The notes under the pieces: generated by a model | Told to the model about the DNA's origin: nothing | What the model saw: the letters and a program-made list of their open reading frames with translations, nothing else | The model's database searches: none | From: Bacteroidota bacterium | Lineage (GTDB): Bacteria > Bacteroidota > Bacteroidia > Cytophagales > Cyclobacteriaceae | NCBI GenBank assembly: GCA_024643595.1 | Contig: JAHEMS010000164.1 | Location: 1 to 7,568 of the forward strand | Reading direction: 5' to 3' | Length of the DNA stretch: 7,568 nucleotides | In this document: positions 1-6,391 of the stretch, in pieces | Position numbering within the stretch: position 1 is the stretch's first letter | Layout: the number at the start of each line of letters is the position of its first letter | Program-made: the position numbers and the translations under genes

Positions 1-1991
1 AGGTTGACGCAAAAGTTGTTGAGCGTCCTCAGCATTTGCTGATGCGTGTTGCCGTAGGCATCCATGGGGAAGATATCCCGGCAGCCATTGAGACCTACAA
101 CTTGTTATCCGAGAAGTGGTTCACTCACGCTACGCCTACTCTTTTTAATGCCGGAACACCTAAACCTCAGTTGTCGTCTTGCTTCCTGCTCACCATGAAG
201 GATGACAGTATTGATGGAATTTACGATACGCTAAAACAAACTGCCAAGATCTCGCAATCTGCCGGCGGTATTGGTCTAAGCATTCACAATGTAAGGGCGA
301 AGGGCTCCTATATTAAAGGTACTGGCGGCACTTCAAATGGCATTGTTCCTATGCTCCGTAACTTTGATATGACAGCCCGCTATGTTGATCAGGGAGGTGG
401 CAAGCGCAAGGGTAGTTTTGCCATCTATCTCGAGCCATGGCACGCAGATGTATTTGAGTTTCTTGAGCTAAAGAAAAATCATGGAAAAGAAGAAATGCGA
501 GCCCGCGACCTTTTCTATGCGATGTGGATTCCTGACCTGTTCATGAAACGAATTGAAAACAATGAAATGTGGTCGCTCTTTTGTCCCAATGAGGCACCTG
601 GCTTAGCCGATTGCTATGGGGAAGAATTTGAGCGACTATTTGAAAAATACGAAAAAGAAGGAAAAGCACGCAAGCAGGTAAAGGCCCAGGACTTGTGGTT
701 TGAAATACTGGAAGCGCAGATTGAAACCGGCACCCCATATATGTTGTATAAGGATGCCGCCAACAAAAAGTCTAACCAAAAAAATCTAGGGACCATTAAG
801 TCCAGCAATCTCTGTACAGAGATCATGGAGTACACGTCCCCGGAAGAAGTTGCCGTATGCAATCTTGCTTCCATCGCTCTTCCAAAGTTTGTTACCGAGG
901 ATGGCCAGTTTGATCATCAGAAGTTATACGAAATCACGAAGGTAGTAACCCGCAATCTCAACAAAGTGATTGATGTGAACTACTATCCTGTGCCTGAAGC
1001 ACGTTACTCCAACATGCGCCATCGTCCTATTGGAATAGGTGTGCAGGGCTTGGCTGACGCGTTTATTTTACTTCGCATGCCATTCGATTCTGATGAGGCA
1101 CGTGGACTGAATAAAGCCATTCATGAGACCATCTACTTTGCTGCTATGGAAACATCCATGGAATTGGCAAAACAAAACGGTGCCTACGAAACCTATAAAG
1201 GTTCTCCTGTTTCAAAAGGCATTTTCCAATTTGACATGTGGGGAGTTACTCCGGATTCCGGTCGTTGGGATTGGGATAATCTTAAAAAAGAAGTAAAACA
1301 AAACGGAGTACGTAACTCTTTACTGATCGCTCCGATGCCAACCGCATCTACTTCTCAGATATTAGGGAACAATGAGTGTTTTGAGCCATATACCTCCAAT
1401 ATCTACACCCGCAGAACATTGTCTGGCGAATTCATCATCGCCAATAAGCACCTGATGAAAGACCTGATCGGACTTGGATTGTGGAGTGAGAACATGCGTC
1501 AGAAACTGATTTCAACAAACGGTTCTGTCCAGGTCATTCCTGAGATTCCGCAAAATATCAAGGATATCTACAAAACAGTTTGGGAGATTTCGCAGAAAGC
1601 CATCATCGACATGAGTGCCGACCGCGGTGCCTACATCTGCCAATCACAGAGTTTGAACATTCATTTGACTGATCCAAACTTTGGCAAGCTTACCTCAATG
1701 CATTTCTATGCCTGGAAGAAAGGTTTGAAAACAGGTATGTATTACCTGCGCTCTACTGCTGCCGCCGATGCCATCAAATTTACACTTGATAAAAATGCTA
1801 TTCATCAACCGGCTCCTCAGGCAGTTTCCTCTCCAGTTGTTGCCAATGTAACCGAGCCTGTTGCCGCGTATGCTGTTAAATCAGAATCACAAAAGGAAAT
1901 ACCTTACGAAGCAAACGAACTCGAACAGAAGCGCGCTGACATGGCCTGTTCGCTGGATAATCCGGATGCCTGTGAGGCATGTGGATCGTAG
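1..1991 (+). CDS. nrdA: Class Ia ribonucleoside-diphosphate reductase, alpha (large) subunit, 5' truncated by window edge
   Basis: Reduces ribonucleoside diphosphates to deoxyribonucleotides in the cytoplasm, together with a radical-bearing beta subunit (NrdB) not seen here. The frame is open from the first full codon at nt 3, and the peptide there (VERPQHLLMRVAVGIHG) matches the family interior, so the apparent start near nt 36 is not real. By alignment from memory with human RRM1, about 158 N-terminal residues, including any ATP cone, lie outside the window. Counting from nt 3 (662 residues present), visible catalytic features are the redox Cys60 (SSCFLL, nt 180-182), the Asn269-Leu-Cys271-Thr-Glu273 active site with thiyl-radical Cys at nt 813-815, the partner Cys286 (VAVCNLAS), the radical-relay Tyr580-Tyr581 (GMYYLR) and the C-terminal CEACGS tail whose Cys pair regenerates the active-site disulfide. 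A variable Ala/Pro/Val/Glu-rich linker (about 610-650) precedes the tail. The sequence resembles eukaryotic RRM1 almost throughout. It ends at TAG 1989-1991, 27 bp before a terminator stem. Confidence 0.97.
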   Translation, partial: VDAKVVERPQHLLMRVAVGIHGEDIPAAIETYNLLSEKWFTHATPTLFNAGTPKPQLSSCFLLTMKDDSIDGIYDTLKQTAKISQSAGGIGLSIHNVRAKGSYIKGTGGTSNGIVPMLRNFDMTARYVDQGGGKRKGSFAIYLEPWHADVFEFLELKKNHGKEEMRARDLFYAMWIPDLFMKRIENNEMWSLFCPNEAPGLADCYGEEFERLFEKYEKEGKARKQVKAQDLWFEILEAQIETGTPYMLYKDAANKKSNQKNLGTIKSSNLCTEIMEYTSPEEVAVCNLASIALPKFVTEDGQFDHQKLYEITKVVTRNLNKVIDVNYYPVPEARYSNMRHRPIGIGVQGLADAFILLRMPFDSDEARGLNKAIHETIYFAAMETSMELAKQNGAYETYKGSPVSKGIFQFDMWGVTPDSGRWDWDNLKKEVKQNGVRNSLLIAPMPTASTSQILGNNECFEPYTSNIYTRRTLSGEFIIANKHLMKDLIGLGLWSENMRQKLISTNGSVQVIPEIPQNIKDIYKTVWEISQKAIIDMSADRGAYICQSQSLNIHLTDPNFGKLTSMHFYAWKKGLKTGMYYLRSTAAADAIKFTLDKNAIHQPAPQAVSSPVVANVTEPVAAYAVKSESQKEIPYEANELEQKRADMACSLDNPDACEACGS

Positions 1992-2018
1992 TACACGTAA
2001 TTCAAGATTTATAATGGA

Positions 2019-2045
2019 AAAAGCCCTGCTAATTGCAGGGCTTTT
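2019..2045. terminator. Bidirectional rho-independent terminator between convergent genes
   Basis: A perfect 11-bp inverted repeat (AAAAGCCCTGC at 2019-2029, GCAGGGCTTTT at 2035-2045) encloses a 5-nt TAATT loop. The GC-rich stem core is flanked by an A-run on one side and a T-run on the other, so both transcripts end in a U-tract. It lies 27 bp after the nrdA stop and 25 bp after the stop of the minus-strand DUF3127 gene, where a shared terminator is expected. Confidence 0.9.
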
Positions 2046-2070
2046 CATTTTATGTACATTTCCACTTACC

Positions 2071-2421
2071 CTAAAATGGTAAGTCATCACTTGCTGTGTT
2101 GTCGGGAATGAATGAATCATCTGTGGGTGGCGGTGGCATATCTCGTTGTGATGTGCCTGTTTCTTTCGCAACTTTCCATGCACGAGCTTCGGTATACCAT
2201 CGTCCATTATATTCCCGGCTTTCCAGATTGATTGAGGCTGTGATTTTTTCACCGATGGACAATTTTATTTCATCCACCTTTTCGCCCCATAATGAAAGAC
2301 ACACTTTCTTTGGATATTGACCCGGAGTTTCCAGAATAAATTCCTGTTTCTTCCATACCCCATTTTTGCCCTGTCCGGTTTGCAGCGGCAAAAGACTTAG
2401 TACTGTTCCTGCTATTTCCAT
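2071..2421 (-). CDS. DUF3127 domain protein, probable OB-fold protein with SSB-like acidic C-terminal tip
   Basis: A 116-residue cytoplasmic protein with no signal peptide. Residues 1-90 match my recollection of DUF3127, a small Bacteroidota family without an established function. Typical blocks are MEIAGTVLSLLPLQTG at the start, WKKQEFILET (23-32), GQYPKKVCLSLWG (34-46) and LESREYNGRWYTEARAWKV (66-84). The beta-rich pattern of alternating hydrophobics and the ESREYNGRWYT block suggest an OB fold like single-stranded DNA-binding proteins; this is inference. Residues about 85-111 form a low-complexity linker with four consecutive prolines, and the chain ends in DDLPF, close to the DDDIPF tip of bacterial SSB. 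The ATG at 2421 is chosen because the conserved N-terminal block begins right there; an ATG 8 bp upstream is out of frame. No Shine-Dalgarno is seen. The gene starts 25 bp after the acs stop, so co-transcription with acs is likely, and it converges on nrdA. Family call fairly sure, molecular role unknown. Confidence 0.85.
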   Translation of the reverse strand: MEIAGTVLSLLPLQTGQGKNGVWKKQEFILETPGQYPKKVCLSLWGEKVDEIKLSIGEKITASINLESREYNGRWYTEARAWKVAKETGTSQRDMPPPPTDDSFIPDNTASDDLPF

Positions 2422-2446
2422 ATGATCATTAATTTATTTACAGATT

Positions 2447-4339
2447 TTATAATGCCCCATTCCTGATCTCATCCACTACGGCAGGATCAACCAAGGTTGA
2501 GGTGTCGCCCAGGTTACTTGTCTCCCCTTCAGCTACCTTACGTAATATTCTCCGCATAATTTTTCCGGATCGGGTCTTTGGCAGTCCACTAACAAACTGA
2601 ATTTTATCAGGCTTAGCGATGGGGCCGATAATTTTAGAAACTAAATCCCTGATTTCTTTCCTTAGTTTTTCCTCCTCATGTGGCATGTCATAACAAATCA
2701 CGTAGGCATAAACACCCTGACCTTTGATGTCATGAGGGAAACCGACTACCGCTGTTTCACACACCGCTGAGTGTTCATCAATTGCACTCTCAATTTCGGC
2801 CGTACCCATGTTATGGCCAGAAACAATAATGATATCATCCACTCTGCCTGTAATACGATAAAACCCATCTTCATCGCGCTTGCAGCCGTCTCCCGTAAAA
2901 TATTTTCCAGGAAAGGTTGAAAAGTAAGTGTCTTTGAACCGTTGATGATCACCATAAATGGTGCGTGCCATAGCTGGCCATGGGAATTTAAGTGTTAGTC
3001 TTCCTTCTACCCCGTGCCCCGTTAATTCGTTTCCATTTTCATCCATCACGGCGGGCTGCACACCCGGTAAAGGCAAGGTTGCAAAAGTCGGTTTCAATTT
3101 TGTAACATTGGCGATGGGAGAAATCATAATTCCACCGGTTTCGGTTTGCCACCAGGTATCTACAATTGGGCAAAGCCCTCGGCCAATATGTTCATGGTAC
3201 CAATGCCAGGCTTCTTCATTGATGGGTTCTCCCACAGTACCCAAAATCTTAACTGTCTGAAGATCATAATTATTTACAAAACTGAGTGGTGCTTTCTCCA
3301 GTGATCGGATAGCCGTTGGTGCCGTATAAAAAATATTGACCCGATGCTTTTCTGCAACATGCCAGAACCTACCCATGTCGGGATACGATGGCACACCTTC
3401 AAAAATAACGGTAGTGGCTCCGGCCGAAAGTGGACCATATAATATATAAGAGTGGCCAGTTACCCAACCAACATCAGCTGTACACCAGAAAACCTGGTCT
3501 TCCTGATATTGGAATACCGTGCGAAACGTATAATTCGTGTAAACCATGTAGCCACCACAGGTATGCACCATTCCTTTTGGCTTTCCCGTAGAGCCGGAGG
3601 TGTATAAAATAAAAAGTAAATCCTCTGAGTCCATTTCTTCTGCCGGGCAATCAGACGAAACCTTTTTGATTTCATCATGCCACCATAGATCGCGTCCTGC
3701 CTTCATTGATACCGGATTCATTGTCCTTCGGCAGACGATTGTCTTTTCTACCGTTGGGCACTTCACTAAGGCTTCATCCACAATAATCTTTAGATCAATC
3801 TTTTTATCACCACGATAAGAGCCATCCGTTGTGAGCACCACTTTACATCCCGAGTCGTTAATGCGGTCAATCAATGAGCCGGCTGAAAATCCCGCAAAGA
3901 CTACGGAGTGAACAGCACCGATACGAGCACATCCCAAAATAGCATAGGCAACTTCTGGAATCATGGGCATATAAATGCAAACACGATCGCCCTTTTTTAC
4001 CCCTTGATTTTTAAGCATGTTGCCTACACGACAAACATTATCATACAATTCCTGATAAGTAATGTGCCGGGAAGGTTCATGAGGATCATTTGATTCCCAT
4101 AAGATTGCGGTTTGTTTTGCTTTATGCGGTAGATGTCGATCCAAACAATTTTCAGTGATGTTCAACTTTCCACCTAAAAACCATTTTACATCCGCTTTAT
4201 GAAAATCCCATTCAAATACTTTATCCCATTTTTTTCGCCACTGAAAATCTGAAGCCACATCCGCCCAAAATGCTTCTGGGTCCTCAATACTCTTCTTGTA
4301 AACTTCGGAATACGCCTGGGGTGATTGAATAATTTCCAT
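2447..4339 (-). CDS. acs: Acetyl-CoA synthetase (acetate--CoA ligase, AMP-forming)
   Basis: Converts acetate, ATP and CoA to acetyl-CoA, AMP and pyrophosphate through an acetyl-adenylate in the cytoplasm, allowing growth on or recapture of acetate. The 630 residues cover the whole family (E. coli Acs is 652), with a slightly shorter N-terminus; the PQAYSEVYKKSIEDPEAFW block (7-25) right after the ATG supports this start. Visible adenylation motifs are the phosphate loop YTSGSTGKPKG (246-256), WWQTETGG (396-403) with the Trp that restricts the acyl pocket to acetate, YFTGDG (480-485), the hinge GRVDD (498-502) and the C-terminal PKTRSGKIMRR with catalytic Lys593 (nt 2561-2563). This Lys is the usual site of inhibitory acetylation in Acs, so post-translational control is plausible. 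VGEPINEEAWHWY and the Trp pair favour acetate over propionate. One oddity is that the usual VSGHR motif reads VSGHN (Asn510). It lies 139 bp downstream of the ZIP gene and 25 bp upstream of the DUF3127 gene. Confidence 0.97.
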   Translation of the reverse strand: MEIIQSPQAYSEVYKKSIEDPEAFWADVASDFQWRKKWDKVFEWDFHKADVKWFLGGKLNITENCLDRHLPHKAKQTAILWESNDPHEPSRHITYQELYDNVCRVGNMLKNQGVKKGDRVCIYMPMIPEVAYAILGCARIGAVHSVVFAGFSAGSLIDRINDSGCKVVLTTDGSYRGDKKIDLKIIVDEALVKCPTVEKTIVCRRTMNPVSMKAGRDLWWHDEIKKVSSDCPAEEMDSEDLLFILYTSGSTGKPKGMVHTCGGYMVYTNYTFRTVFQYQEDQVFWCTADVGWVTGHSYILYGPLSAGATTVIFEGVPSYPDMGRFWHVAEKHRVNIFYTAPTAIRSLEKAPLSFVNNYDLQTVKILGTVGEPINEEAWHWYHEHIGRGLCPIVDTWWQTETGGIMISPIANVTKLKPTFATLPLPGVQPAVMDENGNELTGHGVEGRLTLKFPWPAMARTIYGDHQRFKDTYFSTFPGKYFTGDGCKRDEDGFYRITGRVDDIIIVSGHNMGTAEIESAIDEHSAVCETAVVGFPHDIKGQGVYAYVICYDMPHEEEKLRKEIRDLVSKIIGPIAKPDKIQFVSGLPKTRSGKIMRRILRKVAEGETSNLGDTSTLVDPAVVDEIRNGAL

Positions 4340-4391
4340 AATGAAATCAGAATTGGTAGTCGAATCACTAAAATCCGTCTTTTCTTTTAAT

Positions 4392-4415
4392 ATTCAAATC
4401 AATTCTACTTTGAAT
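4392..4415. promoter_or_regulatory. Possible operator dyad upstream of acs
   Basis: An inverted repeat with 7-bp arms, ATTCAAA (4392-4398) and TTTGAAT (4409-4415), is separated by 10 bp and lies 53 to 76 bp upstream of the acs ATG. The spacing suits a dimeric regulator, but the arms are AT-rich and short, so chance is possible. The rest of the 139-bp gap (4340-4478) shows no terminator and no clear Bacteroidota promoter; TAGAATTG on the minus strand resembles a -7 box (TAnnTTTG), but no TTG element sits at the right distance. Confidence 0.2.
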
Positions 4416-4478
4416 GGAGAAAAGTGCCTGCTCTTGCAATTGAATAAAGAATAATAGCGAGCTGGAAAAATAATAAAA

Positions 4479-5246
4479 TCAAAGGATATACTCCACTGCC
4501 ACCGCAACCAATGCACCCACTACCGCAACGGCAAGCTTTTTAGCGTGAAAGCGATGCTCAGGGCTACTTTCAAAAACAATTGTTGTGGAGATATGGAGAA
4601 AATTTCCACTCACCAATGCGTACAAAAAAATAAGAGAGGAATCAGACATAATATTAGTCTCAATAAAATAAGTACTGATCAGAAGACCGACAGGCGCGGC
4701 AATTGAAAACCCAATCAAATATGGAATTGACTTTCTCTTTGAATGAAGTTGGGAAGTTAATACGGTCATCAATGCAAACGCGGCAGGCGCGCGATGCAAT
4801 GCGATGCCGAGTAATACTGCATTGACATCATAACCAAAGCCCATTTTGATTGGCTCGGCGAGCATGCTCCCTTCTAAAAAAGCATGAACACACAAAGCGG
4901 ATAACAACACAACGGCTGAGACCGTTTGATGAACGTGCCCATGATGATGACTATGGCCATGTTCGTGATCATGCGTGTGAATGTGACCATGCTCCACCCC
5001 TGAGGTAAAGTATTCCAGAAATTGTTGAAGGAAAAATCCTGCCAGGACAAACAGACCAATCACTTCTGCTTCTGTGTTCTGCAAATAAAGCTGAGGCAGG
5101 ATATGCGTCACTGTAATCGAAAAAAGATATGACCCTGCAAATACGAGAAGTAGTTTAAAATTACTCCCCCTGGCGGAAGGCACCAGATAAACCATCAGAC
5201 CTGCTATCAAGGGAGTAAAAAAAAGAACGATCAGTTTAGTTAGCAT
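4479..5246 (-). CDS. ZIP-family divalent metal (probably zinc) transporter with histidine-rich loop
   Basis: A 255-residue inner-membrane protein expected to bring zinc or a related divalent cation into the cytoplasm. Eight hydrophobic segments are visible at about 3-21, 31-51, 62-80, 109-129, 139-165, 175-193, 204-224 and 236-254, the ZIP topology. Between segments 3 and 4 lies a loop with 12 His in 21 residues (86-106, nt 4929-4991), typical of ZIP metal-sensing or metal-handling loops. Segment 4 carries HAFLEG (His121, Glu125) and segment 5 carries HRAPAAFAL (His151), the ZIP metal-pathway positions. The segment 5 motif lacks the acidic residues of the common HExPxE form and resembles the HKAPAAF of the ZIP9 branch, which is why I favour that branch. 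The ATG at 5246 is 21 bp from the apbE stop, so the two genes probably share a transcript. Metal specificity cannot be read from the sequence. A CDF exporter also has His-rich loops, but the HRAPAAFAL and segment count fit ZIP. Confidence 0.88.
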   Translation of the reverse strand: MLTKLIVLFFTPLIAGLMVYLVPSARGSNFKLLLVFAGSYLFSITVTHILPQLYLQNTEAEVIGLFVLAGFFLQQFLEYFTSGVEHGHIHTHDHEHGHSHHHGHVHQTVSAVVLLSALCVHAFLEGSMLAEPIKMGFGYDVNAVLLGIALHRAPAAFALMTVLTSQLHSKRKSIPYLIGFSIAAPVGLLISTYFIETNIMSDSSLIFLYALVSGNFLHISTTIVFESSPEHRFHAKKLAVAVVGALVAVAVEYIL

Positions 5247-5267
5247 GTTTTTAACCGAGGATAAGTA

Positions 5268-6296
5268 CTAAGGATTGATTTTTAGCTGAGGACTTATCTT
5301 TTCGGTGGCAAAGGTAGCTAATCCTTCGGGCGTAGAATAAATTAAAAAAACATCAATCTCCGGATGCTTCCTCAAAATTTCAATGGCCTTTTCATGTCCC
5401 ATCGCCATGATGGCTGTACCCCATACATCAGCTGTCGTAGCATCATCTGCAAATACGGAAGCGCTTAAAATAGCACGTGTTGCCGGATAGCCTGTTGATG
5501 GATCAATTGTGTGTGAATACTTTTTGCCGTCTACCTCCCGATAATTGAAATAATTTCCAGATGTCGTGAATGATTTATCTGAAAGTGAAACATAGGCTTT
5601 AAAGAACTGATAGTCGTTCGTTGAGTTCGGATCCAAAATCCCCAACTCCCAGGCTTTGCCAGATTTAAGATTGATGCCCACTGCCATTCCTTCGCCTCCT
5701 AATTCAACCAACATGTTTTTAATTCCTTTCGACTTTAAAAATTCAGTAATTACATCTGCTCCATAACCCTGGCCTATGCCTCCAAAATCCAATTGTGTTC
5801 TTACATCCTCTTTCCAGATGCTATCCTTATTGAAGTGAATTTTATTAAAACCAATAAAACTCCTGATCGAATCAATTTTAGAACTATCCGGACGTATAAC
5901 TTTATCCTGTCCGAATCCCCATAAATTCACCAATGGCATCACCGATGGATCAAACGCTCCATCAGAATATGAATAAACTTCCCGGGCAGCCTTTAGGGGC
6001 GGATAGAAATACGGAAGTTTAAAATGAAATATTGAGGATTTATTAAAAACCGAAACTTCGGATTGAGGATTGTAATTATTAATTGAAAGGTTAACCATCA
6101 ACAGCAAAGAATCCACATCAGTTTTGAAATTGCGCTGTTCGCTATCAAAATAGGTGATGTGATAGGTCGTGGCCATTGTCTCTCCCTCAATCTTTATTGG
6201 ATCGATAGGTATTTCCGAATTCCGCCACTTCCAAACGGCAAATAGGGTGATTAATAATATCACCGAATAGATTGCATTTTTCCACCGATTGTTCAT
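5268..6296 (-). CDS. apbE: ApbE-family FAD:protein FMN transferase, membrane-anchored
   Basis: Transfers FMN from FAD onto a Thr or Ser of target proteins (in other bacteria NqrB/NqrC, RnfG/RnfD and related extracytoplasmic flavoproteins) on the outer face of the cytoplasmic membrane. The 342 residues have the usual family length. A single hydrophobic helix at about 7-23 after a basic start, without a lipobox Cys, indicates a signal anchor into the periplasm. ApbE motifs in order are GETMATTYHITY (38-49), LSINNYNPQSEVSVFN (70-85), DGAFDPSVMPLVNLWGFG (112-129), LDFGGIGQGYGAD (169-181), LVELGGEG (196-203), TTSGNYFNY (244-252), SHTIDPSTGYP (261-271) and FADDATTADVWGTAIMAMG (282-300), the last two containing the metal and FAD-binding region. 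Gln176 stands where many homologues have Lys (AKGY). The gene is first of the minus-strand group, divergent from ruvB, and 21 bp ahead of the ZIP gene. No flavinylation target is encoded in the window. Confidence 0.93.
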   Translation of the reverse strand: MNNRWKNAIYSVILLITLFAVWKWRNSEIPIDPIKIEGETMATTYHITYFDSEQRNFKTDVDSLLLMVNLSINNYNPQSEVSVFNKSSIFHFKLPYFYPPLKAAREVYSYSDGAFDPSVMPLVNLWGFGQDKVIRPDSSKIDSIRSFIGFNKIHFNKDSIWKEDVRTQLDFGGIGQGYGADVITEFLKSKGIKNMLVELGGEGMAVGINLKSGKAWELGILDPNSTNDYQFFKAYVSLSDKSFTTSGNYFNYREVDGKKYSHTIDPSTGYPATRAILSASVFADDATTADVWGTAIMAMGHEKAIEILRKHPEIDVFLIYSTPEGLATFATEKISPQLKINP

Positions 6297-6341
6297 GTAC
6301 TTGAAATTTGGCGGTGCAATTTAGAACCATGAGGATACGAT

Positions 6342-6354
6342 TAAAACAGTTTTA
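6342..6354. promoter_or_regulatory. 13-bp palindrome in the apbE/ruvB divergent intergenic region
   Basis: TAAAACAGTTTTA is a perfect 6-bp-arm palindrome around a central A, located 38 bp upstream of the ruvB ATG and 46 bp from the apbE start. It could be an operator serving either gene. It is AT-rich and short, so chance cannot be excluded. No match to a named regulator site is claimed. Confidence 0.2.
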
Positions 6355-6368
6355 GCGGTTTATTTGCT

Positions 6369-6376
6369 TAACTTTC
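6369..6376 (+). promoter_or_regulatory. Possible -7 promoter element for ruvB
   Basis: TAACTTTC differs at one position from the Bacteroidota -7 consensus TAnnTTTG and lies 16 bp before the ruvB ATG, which would give a very short leader. A proper -33 TTG is not seen; only a TTTT run (6350-6353) lies upstream, at a shorter spacing than usual. Weak support. Confidence 0.25.
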
Positions 6377-6391
6377 GCTTTAGAAATACCT

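Noticed and set aside
36..44. TTG or ATG codons at 36 and 42 as the start of nrdA
   Set aside because: The frame is open back to nt 3 and encodes the conserved VERPQH block, so the gene clearly begins outside the window.
1887..2252. Minus-strand 121-codon open frame spanning the nrdA tail, the terminator and part of the DUF3127 gene
   Set aside because: It overlaps two well-supported genes and the terminator, and its peptide has no recognisable domain; it is a shadow frame.
2096..2320. Plus-strand 74-codon open frame opposite the DUF3127 gene
   Set aside because: Lies wholly antisense to a conserved gene; no promoter or family resemblance.
4929..4991. CAT/CAC/ATG-rich alternating sequence that looks like a short tandem repeat
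   Set aside because: It is the coding sequence of the His-rich loop of the ZIP transporter, not an independent repeat; the units vary.
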